A DNA stretch of 64,000 nt, taken from positions 157,636-221,635 of the forward strand of contig JADZCM010000038.1 in the NCBI GenBank assembly GCA_020851555.1. Reading direction: 5' to 3'. This DNA comes from Bryobacterales bacterium. GTDB taxonomy: Bacteria > Acidobacteriota > Terriglobia > Bryobacterales > Bryobacteraceae. The notes under the pieces are model-generated. The model saw nothing but the letters and a program-made list of their open reading frames with translations. It was not told where the DNA came from and did no database searches. Every line of letters starts with the position of its first letter. Within the stretch, counting starts at the first letter, position 1. A program made the translations under genes and the position numbers. Positions 18,101-24,829 of the stretch are shown here, one piece after another.

Positions 18101-18829
18101 CTGCCGCACGGCTTCGAGGGGCAGGGGCCCGAGCACTCCAGCGCGCGGATCGAGCGCTTCCTGGTTCTGTGCGCCGGCCGGAACATGCAGGTGGTGAACT
18201 GCACGACGCCGGCCCAGTATTTCCACGTGCTGCGCCGCCAGATGTGCGGCGGACCGGACCGCCGGGGAGTCCGCAAGCCCCTGGTCATCTTCACTCCGAA
18301 GAGCCTACTGAGGCACCCGGGGGCTGTCTCCCGCCTGGAGGAGTTTTCAACCGGGGGGTTCCGCGAGGTGATCGACGACGGCTCCGTGCCGGCCTCCGCG
18401 GTCGGCAAGGTTGTGTTCTGCTGCGGGAAGGTCTACTATGACCTGCTCGCCGCGCGAGAGGAGCGGCGGACGGACAGCGTGGCGCTGGTTCGCGTGGAGC
18501 AGTTGTATCCGTTCCCGGAGCAGGACCTCCTGGACGTGCTTGAGAAATATCCCCAGTCGAGCGAACTGGTCTGGGCGCAGGAGGAGCCTCGCAATATGGG
18601 CGCGTGGCGCTACATGCGAGACCGTCTGCGCCCGCTCATCGCCTCCGGCGGCAGGAACCTCCGCTATGCGGGACGGCCGGAGAGCGCAAGTCCCGCCACC
18701 GGTTCGCACAAGCGGCACGCGCTCGAGCAGGCGGCTCTCGTCGAGGAGGCCTTCGCGCCGCCGTTCCACGCCGCCAAGCCGGCCTTGCGGCTGGCCCCCC
18801 GGGCGCCGGGAGCCAGCCGCACCGGCTGA
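15152..18829 (+). CDS. kgd: Multifunctional 2-oxoglutarate decarboxylase/dehydrogenase (E2 core fused to E1), Kgd type
   Basis: TCA-cycle enzyme converting 2-oxoglutarate towards succinyl-CoA or succinate semialdehyde. The 1225 residues match Kgd of actinobacteria in order and length (about 1230). An N-terminal E1 peptide (residues 10-40, ELKEQFRHD to DWRTFFESL) is followed by an E2 succinyltransferase core starting near 83 (MTASLAIPVATSQRIIPVKVVD) with catalytic YDHRIIQGAESG near 281. The thiamine-diphosphate E1 region has GMAHRGRLNVLVNV near 520, HGDAAFAGQGVV near 622 and INNQIGFTT. No lipoyl domain is fused. The start at 15152 was chosen because homology begins there; the open frame upstream to 14579 is antisense to the metallophosphoesterase. 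Confidence 0.95.
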   Translation: MSFQTSGNTGINAWLEAELKEQFRHDRREVDDDWRTFFESLSPGLPAAAPSTERDARAADLPVDLRPGDEAVPLRGASARVVDNMTASLAIPVATSQRIIPVKVVDENRRTINLHRGLQGAAKVSYTHLITWGILKAIQAFPVLNAAFAETDKGPVRIQRGSINIGIAVDLAGKGGARSLVVPNLKNAGELDFLQFLTAYDALIARARAGQLTVQDFQGTTISLTNPGTLGTAGSVPRLMVGQGAIIATGAIDYPAEYRGASPEVTATLGIGKVMTVSCTYDHRIIQGAESGMFLAKVQSLLEGEDDFYEHIFADLKMPHRPVRWEPDRAVMVPGAAGSTAEIAKEAAVLQLINAYRVRGHLIADLDPLGAEPSYHAELEPATYGLTIWDLDREFLTGSLGEAIGEGAPQPLATLRQILETLRQTYCGKIGCEYMNIQHPEQKRWLQHRMEPEANNWPLERPVRLRVLEELIDAEEFEHFLHARFVGQKRFSLEGAETAIAILSQLLDRAADQGVEEAVIGMAHRGRLNVLVNVVGKPLAQIFTEFEGDPDPASTLGSGDVKYHLGATGTHVSPAGGEVAVSVAPNPSHLEAVNPVVEGIVRPKQDRRGDTERKKVIPVLVHGDAAFAGQGVVAETLNLSQLEGYRTGGTIHLIINNQIGFTTLSEEARSSPYSTDVARTVQAPILHVNGDDPEAAVRAVQIAFDYRQRFNKDVVIDMFCYRRHGHNEADDPSYTQPILYRRIKDHPPVAELYSSRLVREGLLTDEDVRAMRERATGRLEDAFQAARTKAERFEGQDLGPVPVEESPAWCPRTAVERAVLARIADALTAFPEGFHLHPKLRAFTGRRREAFDAGGPIDWAFGEAMAFGSLVLEGTPVRLSGQDSGRGTFSQRHLEFFDYQTGIPYTPLQHLAPDQARFQVFDSALSEYAVMGFEFGYSVADPLTLVLWEAQFGDFANGAQIMIDQFVSCAESKWGQPSGLVLLLPHGFEGQGPEHSSARIERFLVLCAGRNMQVVNCTTPAQYFHVLRRQMCGGPDRRGVRKPLVIFTPKSLLRHPGAVSRLEEFSTGGFREVIDDGSVPASAVGKVVFCCGKVYYDLLAAREERRTDSVALVRVEQLYPFPEQDLLDVLEKYPQSSELVWAQEEPRNMGAWRYMRDRLRPLIASGGRNLRYAGRPESASPATGSHKRHALEQAALVEEAFAPPFHAAKPALRLAPRAPGASRTG

Positions 18830-18832
18830 GAA

Positions 18833-19243
18833 TCAGGACGCCTTCTTCGCCACGAACTCCTGCGGCCCCATCGGGCCGCGGCCGCCGCCTCCGCCCGGAG
18901 GTCCGCCCCGGCCGCCTTCCATGCTGCGCGTGAACTTGATCTCGTTACCCGCGATGGTTCCTTTGTAGACCCATTTCATGGTCATGTCGCCGAAGCTCAT
19001 CACGGTGACGAAGGATACGGCATCTCCAGCCACCTTCCCTTCGGAGATCTCCTGGTCTCCGCGCGGGCTGCTGACCGCTCCCGTGAGCTGCTCTCCGGCC
19101 TGCTTGAAGTTGAAGCTCCACTCGATAGTCCCGCCGTCCCTGCCGGGCATTTGCGCGATCCACTTGCCGCTGATGTCGGCCGCGCTGGCCGTCGCCGCGC
19201 AGAGCGCAAGCGCCGCCATCAGCGCGAAAGCTGGCATTCTCAC
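18833..19243 (-). CDS. Secreted protein of unknown function, Gly-rich tail
   Basis: A 136-residue exported protein: signal peptide MRMPAFALMAALALCAATASA, then a compact beta-rich domain (ISGKWIAQMPGRDG, EWSFNFKQAGEQLTGAVSS, VSFVTVMSFGDMTMKWVYKGTIAGNEIKFTRSM) and a Gly/Pro/Arg-rich tail. The pattern ISGKW ... GEQLTGxVxSP ... IxGNEIxFTR recurs in small acidobacterial secreted proteins; no activity is known to me. GTG at 19243 was chosen because GGAGG lies 8 bases before it. It converges on kgd with only 3 bases between the genes. Confidence 0.75.
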   Translation of the reverse strand: MRMPAFALMAALALCAATASAADISGKWIAQMPGRDGGTIEWSFNFKQAGEQLTGAVSSPRGDQEISEGKVAGDAVSFVTVMSFGDMTMKWVYKGTIAGNEIKFTRSMEGGRGGPPGGGGGRGPMGPQEFVAKKAS

Positions 19244-19342
19244 TGATCTGTCCTCCAGGCTACGTTGGGCTGGGCGCGATGGATGCGCCCGCATTCCGGA
19301 GTCTACACGCAGAGAGGATCGCGTGCAACACAGAGGCAGGGC

Positions 19343-19792
19343 TCAGGCTCGAGACGCCGCGTGGCTGCGCTTGCCCACGTCGTTGGCCAGGTAGTTCAGC
19401 ACGTCCGCCATCTCCAGAACGGCGGCGCGGGCGCGCCCCAGAGAGAGGCGTCCCGAGATGCGGTAGACGACCCCCATCAGCCGGAAATCCAGCATGAGCA
19501 TCCGTTGTTCGAGGGTGATCCCCCCGAACGGACGTCCGGCGGTGTGGGCGAGCAGATAGGTCAGGAGCCTGTAATCCCGCTCCAGGCTCTGCTCCAGTTC
19601 CGACAGCGTGGCGGGGACCGCGCTCCGCACCAGGTCTTCGCCTACCTGCTTGAAACCCAGTTTGTTGGCCTCGGCCAGGTCAGCGGCGTAATCCTCGCCC
19701 GTCCGCGTGCGCAACATGAGGAGACAGGTGTAGCGGAACCAGTAGATCATCAACGCGGCCGATACCACGATGATGAAAATGCTAGTTGCCAC
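19343..19792 (-). CDS. Conserved membrane-anchored protein of unknown function
   Basis: A 149-residue protein with one N-terminal transmembrane helix (residues 2-25, SIFIIVVSAALMIYWFRYTCLLML) and a cytoplasmic helical domain. A GTG start follows GGAGGAA at good spacing. Motifs such as LEQSLERDYRLLTYLL and GITLEQRMLMLDFRLM can be seen, but I recognise no family. Monocistronic in this context. Confidence 0.72.
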   Translation of the reverse strand: MATSIFIIVVSAALMIYWFRYTCLLMLRTRTGEDYAADLAEANKLGFKQVGEDLVRSAVPATLSELEQSLERDYRLLTYLLAHTAGRPFGGITLEQRMLMLDFRLMGVVYRISGRLSLGRARAAVLEMADVLNYLANDVGKRSHAASRA

Positions 19793-19916
19793 GCCGGTTC
19801 CTCCTTCCTCCCCTCAACTGCGGGGCTGCCACGTTTCGTCGTACTAGAAGGTCTAGGATCGACCGGTTCAAATATAGCACACTACGAACCGGGCTTCAAG
19901 AGTTTATTCTGGGGTT

Positions 19917-20516
19917 TCAGCGGCCAGCCCCCCGGTTTCGGCGGCCTCCCTCTTTGAAGGCCATACGAACCTCGATGCCTCCCGTGCGCCGTTGCCGCTG
20001 CCGGAACAAATCCCCATAACTGCTTGTTATATAAAGCTCTTGTGAGTATCCCAGCGTTTCGGCTACCCGGTCGATCCAGTCCGGGGCGCCCTCCAGTTCG
20101 AGGTAGACCCCTATGGGGGTCTCATCCAAAGTGACGAGCCCGGGCCAGCCTTTTCTCCGGTACTCCGTCCTGTATTTCTCGTACCAGAACACCGGCTTAT
20201 ACCCCAGGGAGAGGAGGATCATCCTCGCGGTGGCCGCGTCGCTCAGTTCTACTTCAATCTCCATCCGCGACCGGTGCCTCCCTCTCAGGGCGGGCCCTTT
20301 GAAGGTCAGAATGGACTGCCGGCCCGCGGTGCGCAACCGCAGCAGTTCCCCCCGCCGCTGGAGCCTCCGGTCCCGGGTGTCGAAGACCGTATTCTGCTCG
20401 TGCACCCTGCGTCTGGACGCGCGGAAACCGGCGTCGCGGAGAAGGCGTCTTCCGCGGCCTGCGTCCGGCAACGGCAGTTTAATTTCAGTCTCGCGTAACT
20501 TGCCGCCGGCGGCCAT
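19917..20516 (-). CDS. CYTH-domain protein (class IV adenylate cyclase / triphosphatase fold)
   Basis: A 199-residue triphosphate-tunnel metalloenzyme. The ETEIKL motif at residues 9-14 is the ExExK signature of the CYTH family, and the later Arg/Lys and Glu strands (RGELLRLR, ILTFKGP, RMEIEVEL, VTLDETPIGVYLELEG) line the tunnel. Family members hydrolyse inorganic or thiamine triphosphate or make cAMP; the sequence alone does not decide. The C-terminal 20 residues are Arg/Gly rich. Confidence 0.88.
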   Translation of the reverse strand: MAAGGKLRETEIKLPLPDAGRGRRLLRDAGFRASRRRVHEQNTVFDTRDRRLQRRGELLRLRTAGRQSILTFKGPALRGRHRSRMEIEVELSDAATARMILLSLGYKPVFWYEKYRTEYRRKGWPGLVTLDETPIGVYLELEGAPDWIDRVAETLGYSQELYITSSYGDLFRQRQRRTGGIEVRMAFKEGGRRNRGAGR

Positions 20517-20624
20517 CGCCTTTCATCCTATCAGGCCGGCGTTCATGGTACGCCCGACCGGTTGGTTGTATACGCCGGGAGAGAGGCGTATGCTTGATTC
20601 CTGAAAGGGGTGGAGACCCCTCCA

Positions 20625-21386
20625 ATGAGACTGAGATATGCTCTGGTTTTGTTCATAGCTTTAGCCGTGACGGCGGCGGCCCTGTGTGCCGCCGACTTCT
20701 GGCAGAAGAAGAAGTACACGGAATGGACGCAGAAAGACGTCGAGAAAATGATGACCGACTCGCCGTGGTCGAAGACCTTCACCGCCTACCTTAAGGGCTT
20801 CGGCGGCGGAGCCCGCGGCGGCGGCGGACGGGGCGGCGGCGGACGGGGCGGCGGCGGACGGGGGAGCCGTGGTGGAGGAGGCGGCGGTGGCGAAGGCGGC
20901 GAAGGCGGCGGAGGCGGCGGTGGCGAAGGCGGCGGAGGCGGCGGAGGCGGCGCTTCAGGCACGCCGGTGCGGATGCGCTGGCACACCGCGCTGCCGGTGA
21001 AGCAGGCGATCATGTGCGCGCGGCTGGGCGCCGAGGTGGGCTCCTCCAAGGAAGCGGCCGAGGCGTTCGACCGCAAGGAAATCGTCTATATTGTCGGGAT
21101 CGAGGGACTGCCCGCGAAGGCCGTGGCGATGCCGCCGGAAGAACTGGCCAAGCACGCCGAGCTGCGGGTGAAGAACCTGGAACCCATCCACCCTTTGCAG
21201 GTCCGGACGGAGCCTCGCGGACCGATGATGACGCTCTATCTTCTGTTCCCGAAGACGCAGCCGGGCGCTCATGAGATCAATCCCGCGGACGACGAGGTGG
21301 AGGTGAGCCTTCAGCTCGAGTCCGGCAAGGTATCGAGGAAGTTCAAACTCAAGGACATGATGTTCGCCGGCAAGCTGGAACTCTGA
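20625..21386 (+). CDS. Secreted protein with a long Gly-rich linker, unknown function
   Basis: 253 residues: signal peptide (MRLRYALVLFIALAVTAAALCAA), a short conserved helix (WQKKKYTEWTQKDVEKMMTDSPW), an extended Gly/Arg then Gly/Glu linker (residues about 62-115) and a mixed alpha/beta domain to the end. The helix with SPW is common at the N terminus of acidobacterial secreted hypotheticals. ATG at 20625 gives a normal signal peptide; the GTG at 20610 would add five residues. Confidence 0.7.
   Translation: MRLRYALVLFIALAVTAAALCAADFWQKKKYTEWTQKDVEKMMTDSPWSKTFTAYLKGFGGGARGGGGRGGGGRGGGGRGSRGGGGGGGEGGEGGGGGGGEGGGGGGGGASGTPVRMRWHTALPVKQAIMCARLGAEVGSSKEAAEAFDRKEIVYIVGIEGLPAKAVAMPPEELAKHAELRVKNLEPIHPLQVRTEPRGPMMTLYLLFPKTQPGAHEINPADDEVEVSLQLESGKVSRKFKLKDMMFAGKLEL
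20815..20955 (+). repeat. In-gene GC-rich tandem repeats coding a poly-Gly linker
   Basis: At about 20815-20862 a 15-base unit (GGCGGCGGCGGACGG with slight shifts) is repeated three times and codes for RGGGG. It is followed by looser GGCGGCGAAGGC-type repeats to about 20955 coding for GGEGG units. Such tracts change length easily by slippage. Confidence 0.85.
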
Positions 21387-21408
21387 CCGTTTCCGCTTGC
21401 CTCATAGC

Positions 21409-21485
21409 GCGCCCGTAGCTCAGCCGGATAGAGCAACTGGCTTCGAACCAGTAGGCCGGGGGTTCGAGTCCCTCCGGGCGCGCCA
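21409..21485 (+). tRNA. tRNA-Arg, anticodon TCG
   Basis: A complete 77-base cloverleaf: acceptor stem GCGCCCG/CGGGCGC, D stem GCTC/GAGC, anticodon stem ACTGG/CCAGT with loop CTTCGAA (anticodon TCG, reads CGA), T arm GGGGG-TTCGAGT-CCCTC, discriminator G and an encoded CCA. Its 3' part serves as an integration site (see the direct repeat). Confidence 0.97.
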
Positions 21486-21486
21486 C
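21435..21486 (+). repeat. Left attachment site: 3' half of tRNA-Arg (52-bp direct repeat)
   Basis: From AACTGG in the anticodon stem to the C after CCA. An identical 52-base copy is at 26028-26079, so it is the left boundary of an integrated element. Confidence 0.93.
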
Positions 21487-21545
21487 ACTAAATCCCAATA
21501 AAACCCACATTTTCTGAGCTTCGGTAACCTGCCAAGACCCCACCG

Positions 21546-21581
21546 CGAAACGGAGCGCGAAACGGAACGGCCTCGAAACGG
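21546..21581 (+). repeat. Three short direct repeats near the left attachment site
   Basis: CGAAACGG occurs at 21546-21553, 21558-21565 and 21574-21581, 60 bases inside the left boundary. Position and spacing would suit arm-type integrase or excisionase sites; this is inferred only from location. Confidence 0.45.
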
Positions 21582-21713
21582 CGATTCTCAGGGTGGGAAG
21601 AGGGCCGGGATTCGGTACGAGCTCAGCGACGGCCAGCCACAGACAGAGGGTAGAAGCGCGTCTCAGCGGCACGCCACGAAATTACGCGACAATGGCCCCA
21701 GCCGACAAGCACC

Positions 21714-22328
21714 ATGAAGCCCTGCCGTCTCGAAGACCTTTCGGGCTGGCTGGAAGAAGAGGCCGCTTCGATTCCAGATGAGGCGCACCGCCGCGTGCTC
21801 CTCGAAATTAGCATCAACCTCGATTGGTTCGTGAAGTGGCCGAAGCGCGCCGAACTCCTCTGGGAGGGCTGTGACCGGAGGCGAGAGAACGCGCAGCAGC
21901 AGCGATACCACGCGTACCCTCCAGAGTTGAAGACGGCGCTACCCGCGTACCGTTTCCAGGACCGACGCAGCAACCGCCCGGCCATCATGGCTTACAGGGT
22001 TGCTGGCGGTGAACGCCCGCTGAGGAGCAATGGCCGTGGTTGGAACATCCACCATTTCTATGACGGGAAGTTCCCGTATCCGGGAAACAGCAGACCGTCT
22101 CTTCAGGCGGTGAAGGAAGCCCGCCACTTCACTCAGAGCGCCGGACTGGTCGCCGTCCATCCATTTGCCGATGCCCTAGCGGATGAGTTCACCGTCTTCG
22201 CCTGGAGGTTGCGCGCGGAATCATTCCGGCTCTTTGGCTACGATCCCGAGGGTGCATTCACCGGCCAGCCGGACGAATACGGCTTCGCCGGGCGGAAGTG
22301 CGAGAAGATCTGGCACTACACAACGTGA
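21714..22328 (+). CDS. Island protein of unknown function, possible HNH-like nuclease
   Basis: 204 residues, not recognised. The N-terminal half is helical (LEDLSGWLEEEAASIPDEAHRRVLLEI). The second half has a His-rich block: GWNIHHFYDGKFPYPG near 109-124, then ARHFTQSAGLVAVHPFADALADE near 136-158 and FAWRLRAESFRLFGYDP. The AGLVAVHPFADAL stretch resembles the helix of HNH-type nucleases (NGL...H...D), so a metal-dependent nuclease is possible but unproven. First of three genes; the next starts 15 bases after its stop. Start at 21714 lacks a strong ribosome binding site. Confidence 0.65.
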   Translation: MKPCRLEDLSGWLEEEAASIPDEAHRRVLLEISINLDWFVKWPKRAELLWEGCDRRRENAQQQRYHAYPPELKTALPAYRFQDRRSNRPAIMAYRVAGGERPLRSNGRGWNIHHFYDGKFPYPGNSRPSLQAVKEARHFTQSAGLVAVHPFADALADEFTVFAWRLRAESFRLFGYDPEGAFTGQPDEYGFAGRKCEKIWHYTT

Positions 22329-22343
22329 GGTAAACTGATCCCA

Positions 22344-22751
22344 ATGCCGCTCAACCGCCAAGACTGCATTGAGCTAGCCAAGCAGGTGGAGCGACTGCTG
22401 AGGGAGTTCGATCCCGCTGCGTCCGAGTTGGTGTTTCGTTCGACGGAACGCTACAACGATCCACGCCGCTACTTCGTTGAGTTGTTGCGTACCATCCGGC
22501 ATCTTTACGCCGAACGTTCTGGCGGAATGCATGGCGTCATCTTGGACCGGATAAATCAGTTCGTCCGGCTTCCCGATGGCAGCCCGGTCCGAGGCATAAC
22601 GGTAGCCCTCACTCCGGCTGAGATGGAGCGTTACAGGACCGAGGAAGTGAATCTGGCGGAACTCCCTGACCGGAGCGACTTCCTGGCAGAACTTGATCGC
22701 ATCCTCTCAATCGTCATTCACGAGATTGACTTCGAGAGGGACCAGGGATGA
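22344..22751 (+). CDS. Island protein of unknown function (middle gene of three-gene operon)
   Basis: A 135-residue, mainly helical, soluble protein (CIELAKQVERLLREFDP, RRYFVELLRTIRHLYAE, RSDFLAELDRILSIVIHEIDFE). I recognise no family or catalytic motif. Its last codons overlap the start of the nuclease-like gene (ATGA), so the two are translationally coupled and probably work as a pair, for instance as a regulatory or adaptor subunit. Confidence 0.65.
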   Translation: MPLNRQDCIELAKQVERLLREFDPAASELVFRSTERYNDPRRYFVELLRTIRHLYAERSGGMHGVILDRINQFVRLPDGSPVRGITVALTPAEMERYRTEEVNLAELPDRSDFLAELDRILSIVIHEIDFERDQG

Positions 22752-23413
22752 CCCGTGACGAGATCCTCAGGCAGCTTGAACGCGCCTTTCGGCGCTACTG
22801 CGGCGTGCCGTCTTCCGTCACTCAGAGCCTTGTGCCTCCATCTGTTCCAGCCGGGAAGCTCTATGAGGCCCATGTCCTCAGCCTTATCGTAGAGAAGCTC
22901 GTTACACGCGAAGGCTATCGGCTCGCCCTTGTTGGTGGCACCAAGGTCCAACTGAAGAGTGCGCCAGGCCCAATCAATCGGAGCTACCCGAGAATTGAAC
23001 TTCGCCGGTCAGGCGCCTGCGTTGCTGAGCTTTGGACGGATGTTGAATTCCTCTCGTTGAGCCACGCGGCCCGCCGAAGCGGAACACTCACCAAAGGGGA
23101 CTATCACGAGTTGGATCTGATCATTGTGGATCCCAACCAGCATGGGCGTCCGCCTCACGATACCGTTTGGCTTGGTGTCGAGTGCAAGAACACCGGCTAC
23201 GAGAAGGGTCTACTAAAAGAGATTCTCGGCATTCGGCGCGAACTCAGCTACCTGACGGATGACAGACCGACAAAGTTCTCATCTTGGCCCAGATCGCTCG
23301 TTCCGGCAGATCCTCCATCGTGTCTTGTCGTTTACGCGACCGATGCGGACGTGCTAGACTACGCCGCGCCCGGAATGGTCTTCGGGATCGACTTCATGCA
23401 CGAGTCCATTTAG
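22748..23413 (+). CDS. Predicted PD-(D/E)XK nuclease of the island operon
   Basis: A 221-residue protein with a restriction-endonuclease-like core: YHELDLIIVDP near residue 119 (Asp on strand 2), then WLGVECKNT near 139-147 (the E-x-K pair on strand 3), followed by a helix (GLLKEILGIRREL). An N-terminal region AGKLYEAHVLSLIVEKL precedes the core, with a conserved-looking LVGGTKVQLKSAPGPI segment. A GGGACCAGGG ribosome binding site sits before the ATG. Coupled to the upstream gene by a 4-base overlap. Role in defence is inferred from the fold and the island setting; a holding or repair function is equally possible. Confidence 0.72.
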   Translation: MTRDEILRQLERAFRRYCGVPSSVTQSLVPPSVPAGKLYEAHVLSLIVEKLVTREGYRLALVGGTKVQLKSAPGPINRSYPRIELRRSGACVAELWTDVEFLSLSHAARRSGTLTKGDYHELDLIIVDPNQHGRPPHDTVWLGVECKNTGYEKGLLKEILGIRRELSYLTDDRPTKFSSWPRSLVPADPPSCLVVYATDADVLDYAAPGMVFGIDFMHESI

Positions 23414-23668
23414 AAGATGTAATTGGCTGCGCTTGCCTCACAGCACCCCGGAACGCATGGCACCTCTCATCAGCCATGGGCCACGCGCCCGCTAGTCTTT
23501 CCCTCGCAAGTCGAGGGGCTGCACTTAACGGTGAAACCTCGACGCCCCGACTAGCAGCTTGCCTTCTTTGTGGAAATGGCGCAAGGTAATCCAGGCCCCG
23601 AGCTTGGTGCCCATGGCCAGTCACCTCCTCCTTTCATTATGACAGAAGCCAGGTGCAACACAGACTGC

Positions 23669-24133
23669 CTACATCTTGATCCGGGGCTGCACAACTTTCG
23701 ATTCGACAGCCTTGGTGGAGAAGGAATGCCAAACGCCGCACCACAACTTCCCCGTCGCAAGGAGTTCGTCGAAGCCTTCGTCTTGGCGCATGAAGGCACG
23801 CCATTCTGCGCCCACATCCAATTTGAATGGCAATGCCGGACCTACGTAGTTGACGACCACAAAATTCGACGATGCCATGTGACGCATGCGCTTCCAACGT
23901 GAATCGTAGACTTGTAGGGAGAGGTTCGTCAACGTCGTTGGTGCCGTTCCGACGTTACGGACACTGACTGACAGAAACGTAGGATTGCCCGCCGGTGGCG
24001 GCATCTGCTTCATTCCTGGCAGTGCGGAAACTCGAAGGTGTGGCCCGGCGGTCATTCTGGTGTAGACATTCCAGCCAAGGCTGGCGACACCAGTACACGC
24101 GCCGATCCAGGCAACCCAAGGCACGGCTTCCAT
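23669..24133 (-). CDS. Membrane-anchored island protein, unknown function
   Basis: 154 residues with one N-terminal transmembrane helix (VPWVAWIGACTGVASLGWNVY), then a beta-sandwich-like domain (LRVSALPG, FLSVSVRNVGTAPTTLTNLSLQVYD, WRAFM). The VSVRNVGTAPTTLTNL stretch looks like an immunoglobulin-type fold. Such small membrane-anchored proteins are frequent in islands, without known function. Second gene of a minus-strand pair, 26 bases after the preceding stop. Confidence 0.65.
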   Translation of the reverse strand: MEAVPWVAWIGACTGVASLGWNVYTRMTAGPHLRVSALPGMKQMPPPAGNPTFLSVSVRNVGTAPTTLTNLSLQVYDSRWKRMRHMASSNFVVVNYVGPALPFKLDVGAEWRAFMRQDEGFDELLATGKLWCGVWHSFSTKAVESKVVQPRIKM

Positions 24134-24159
24134 TTAAACTCATGATAGCGGTTGGATGA

Positions 24160-24546
24160 CTACCGTGTGAATGTACGCAATACGCGCCTACACATCACCA
24201 TCGCGGACGTCTTCCGGTTCCACGCCCGCTGCACCTCAGTAACACAACGCAGCCAAGGGTTGTTGATCACCTCGATGCATTCCGCAATCGCACGCTCCGT
24301 CGTCGTGTCCACTTCGCCGTCGTGCCGGATGGCCAACAGCCGATGATGCCAATGGTAGGCATTGGCGATGTTCCGCCCGAGGTCGTGCAGGACCGCAATT
24401 GCCGCCCTCCGCGTTACGGGACCTTGCCCTGGCCTGTCCACGCTCCGCAAAGTCCCGCGCAGAAGGTTGCGGATGTCGTCATCGAAATTGCCCTCTTGGG
24501 AAACCACCACCTGGTCTCTTGGAACCGCACTCACTCGCGTCGCCAC
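24160..24546 (-). CDS. Island protein of unknown function
   Basis: A 128-residue, helical, soluble protein with no family I recognise (AAIAVLHDLGRNIANAYHWHHRLLAIRHDGEVDTTTE and similar are visible over residues 48-85). The GTG at 24546 is preceded by AGGGGAGA at good spacing, which supports a real gene. It precedes the membrane-anchored gene in the same direction. Confidence 0.5.
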   Translation of the reverse strand: MATRVSAVPRDQVVVSQEGNFDDDIRNLLRGTLRSVDRPGQGPVTRRAAIAVLHDLGRNIANAYHWHHRLLAIRHDGEVDTTTERAIAECIEVINNPWLRCVTEVQRAWNRKTSAMVMCRRVLRTFTR

Positions 24547-24655
24547 TTGTCTCCCCTTGAATTCTGCCTACTATCGCCAACTGAACTGCCAGCCCCAGCG
24601 GGCTAGACATGAGCGCTTCCCCCGCGCTCTCGTGGAGCGCCCTGAGGAAAGCGCG

Positions 24656-24829
24656 CCACGATTCGAGATATTGCGCCAGCGTCTGCTTCTGTGGCGCTTC
24701 GCGGAGAATTCCCAGACGTAGTTCGCGGCGGGCCTCCTGGATTTTGTTGAGGATTGCCTCCTGGGTGTCGCCGCTGAAGAACTTCCTCTTCGGTTTGTCA
24801 CCCTGCCAACCGATGGTGAGAGCGCCGCG
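24656..24829 (-). pseudogene. Truncated tyrosine integrase, N-terminal fragment
   Basis: Read on the minus strand, ALTIGWQGDKPKRKFF then SGDTQEAILNKIQEARREL and QTLAQYLESW are visible. This is the arm-binding beta-strands, the linker helix and the start of the core-binding domain of phage-type tyrosine integrases. Upstream it runs into the broken IS3 transposase, and downstream after about residue 60 the similarity stops. The catalytic domain is missing. It is too short to appear as a normal gene. Confidence 0.75.

Noticed and set aside
15935..18226. Long minus-strand frame inside kgd
   Set aside because: It mirrors the high-GC codon pattern of kgd and has no domain of its own. The same applies to other long antisense frames such as 5041-6723 and 27318-29447.
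20815..20955. Possible CRISPR array because of regular repeats
   Set aside because: The repeats are short, in-frame and code for a Gly linker; no spacers. No CRISPR array was seen in the window.
21349..21672. Minus-strand frame across tRNA-Arg reading GLEPPAYWFEAS
   Set aside because: This string is the well-known false translation of the tRNA sequence; the frame at 25891-26118 repeats it over the right attachment copy.
3..23413. XhoI-like pair and the island operon as one defence system
   Set aside because: They are about 20 kb apart with housekeeping genes between, and only the second is bounded by attachment repeats.
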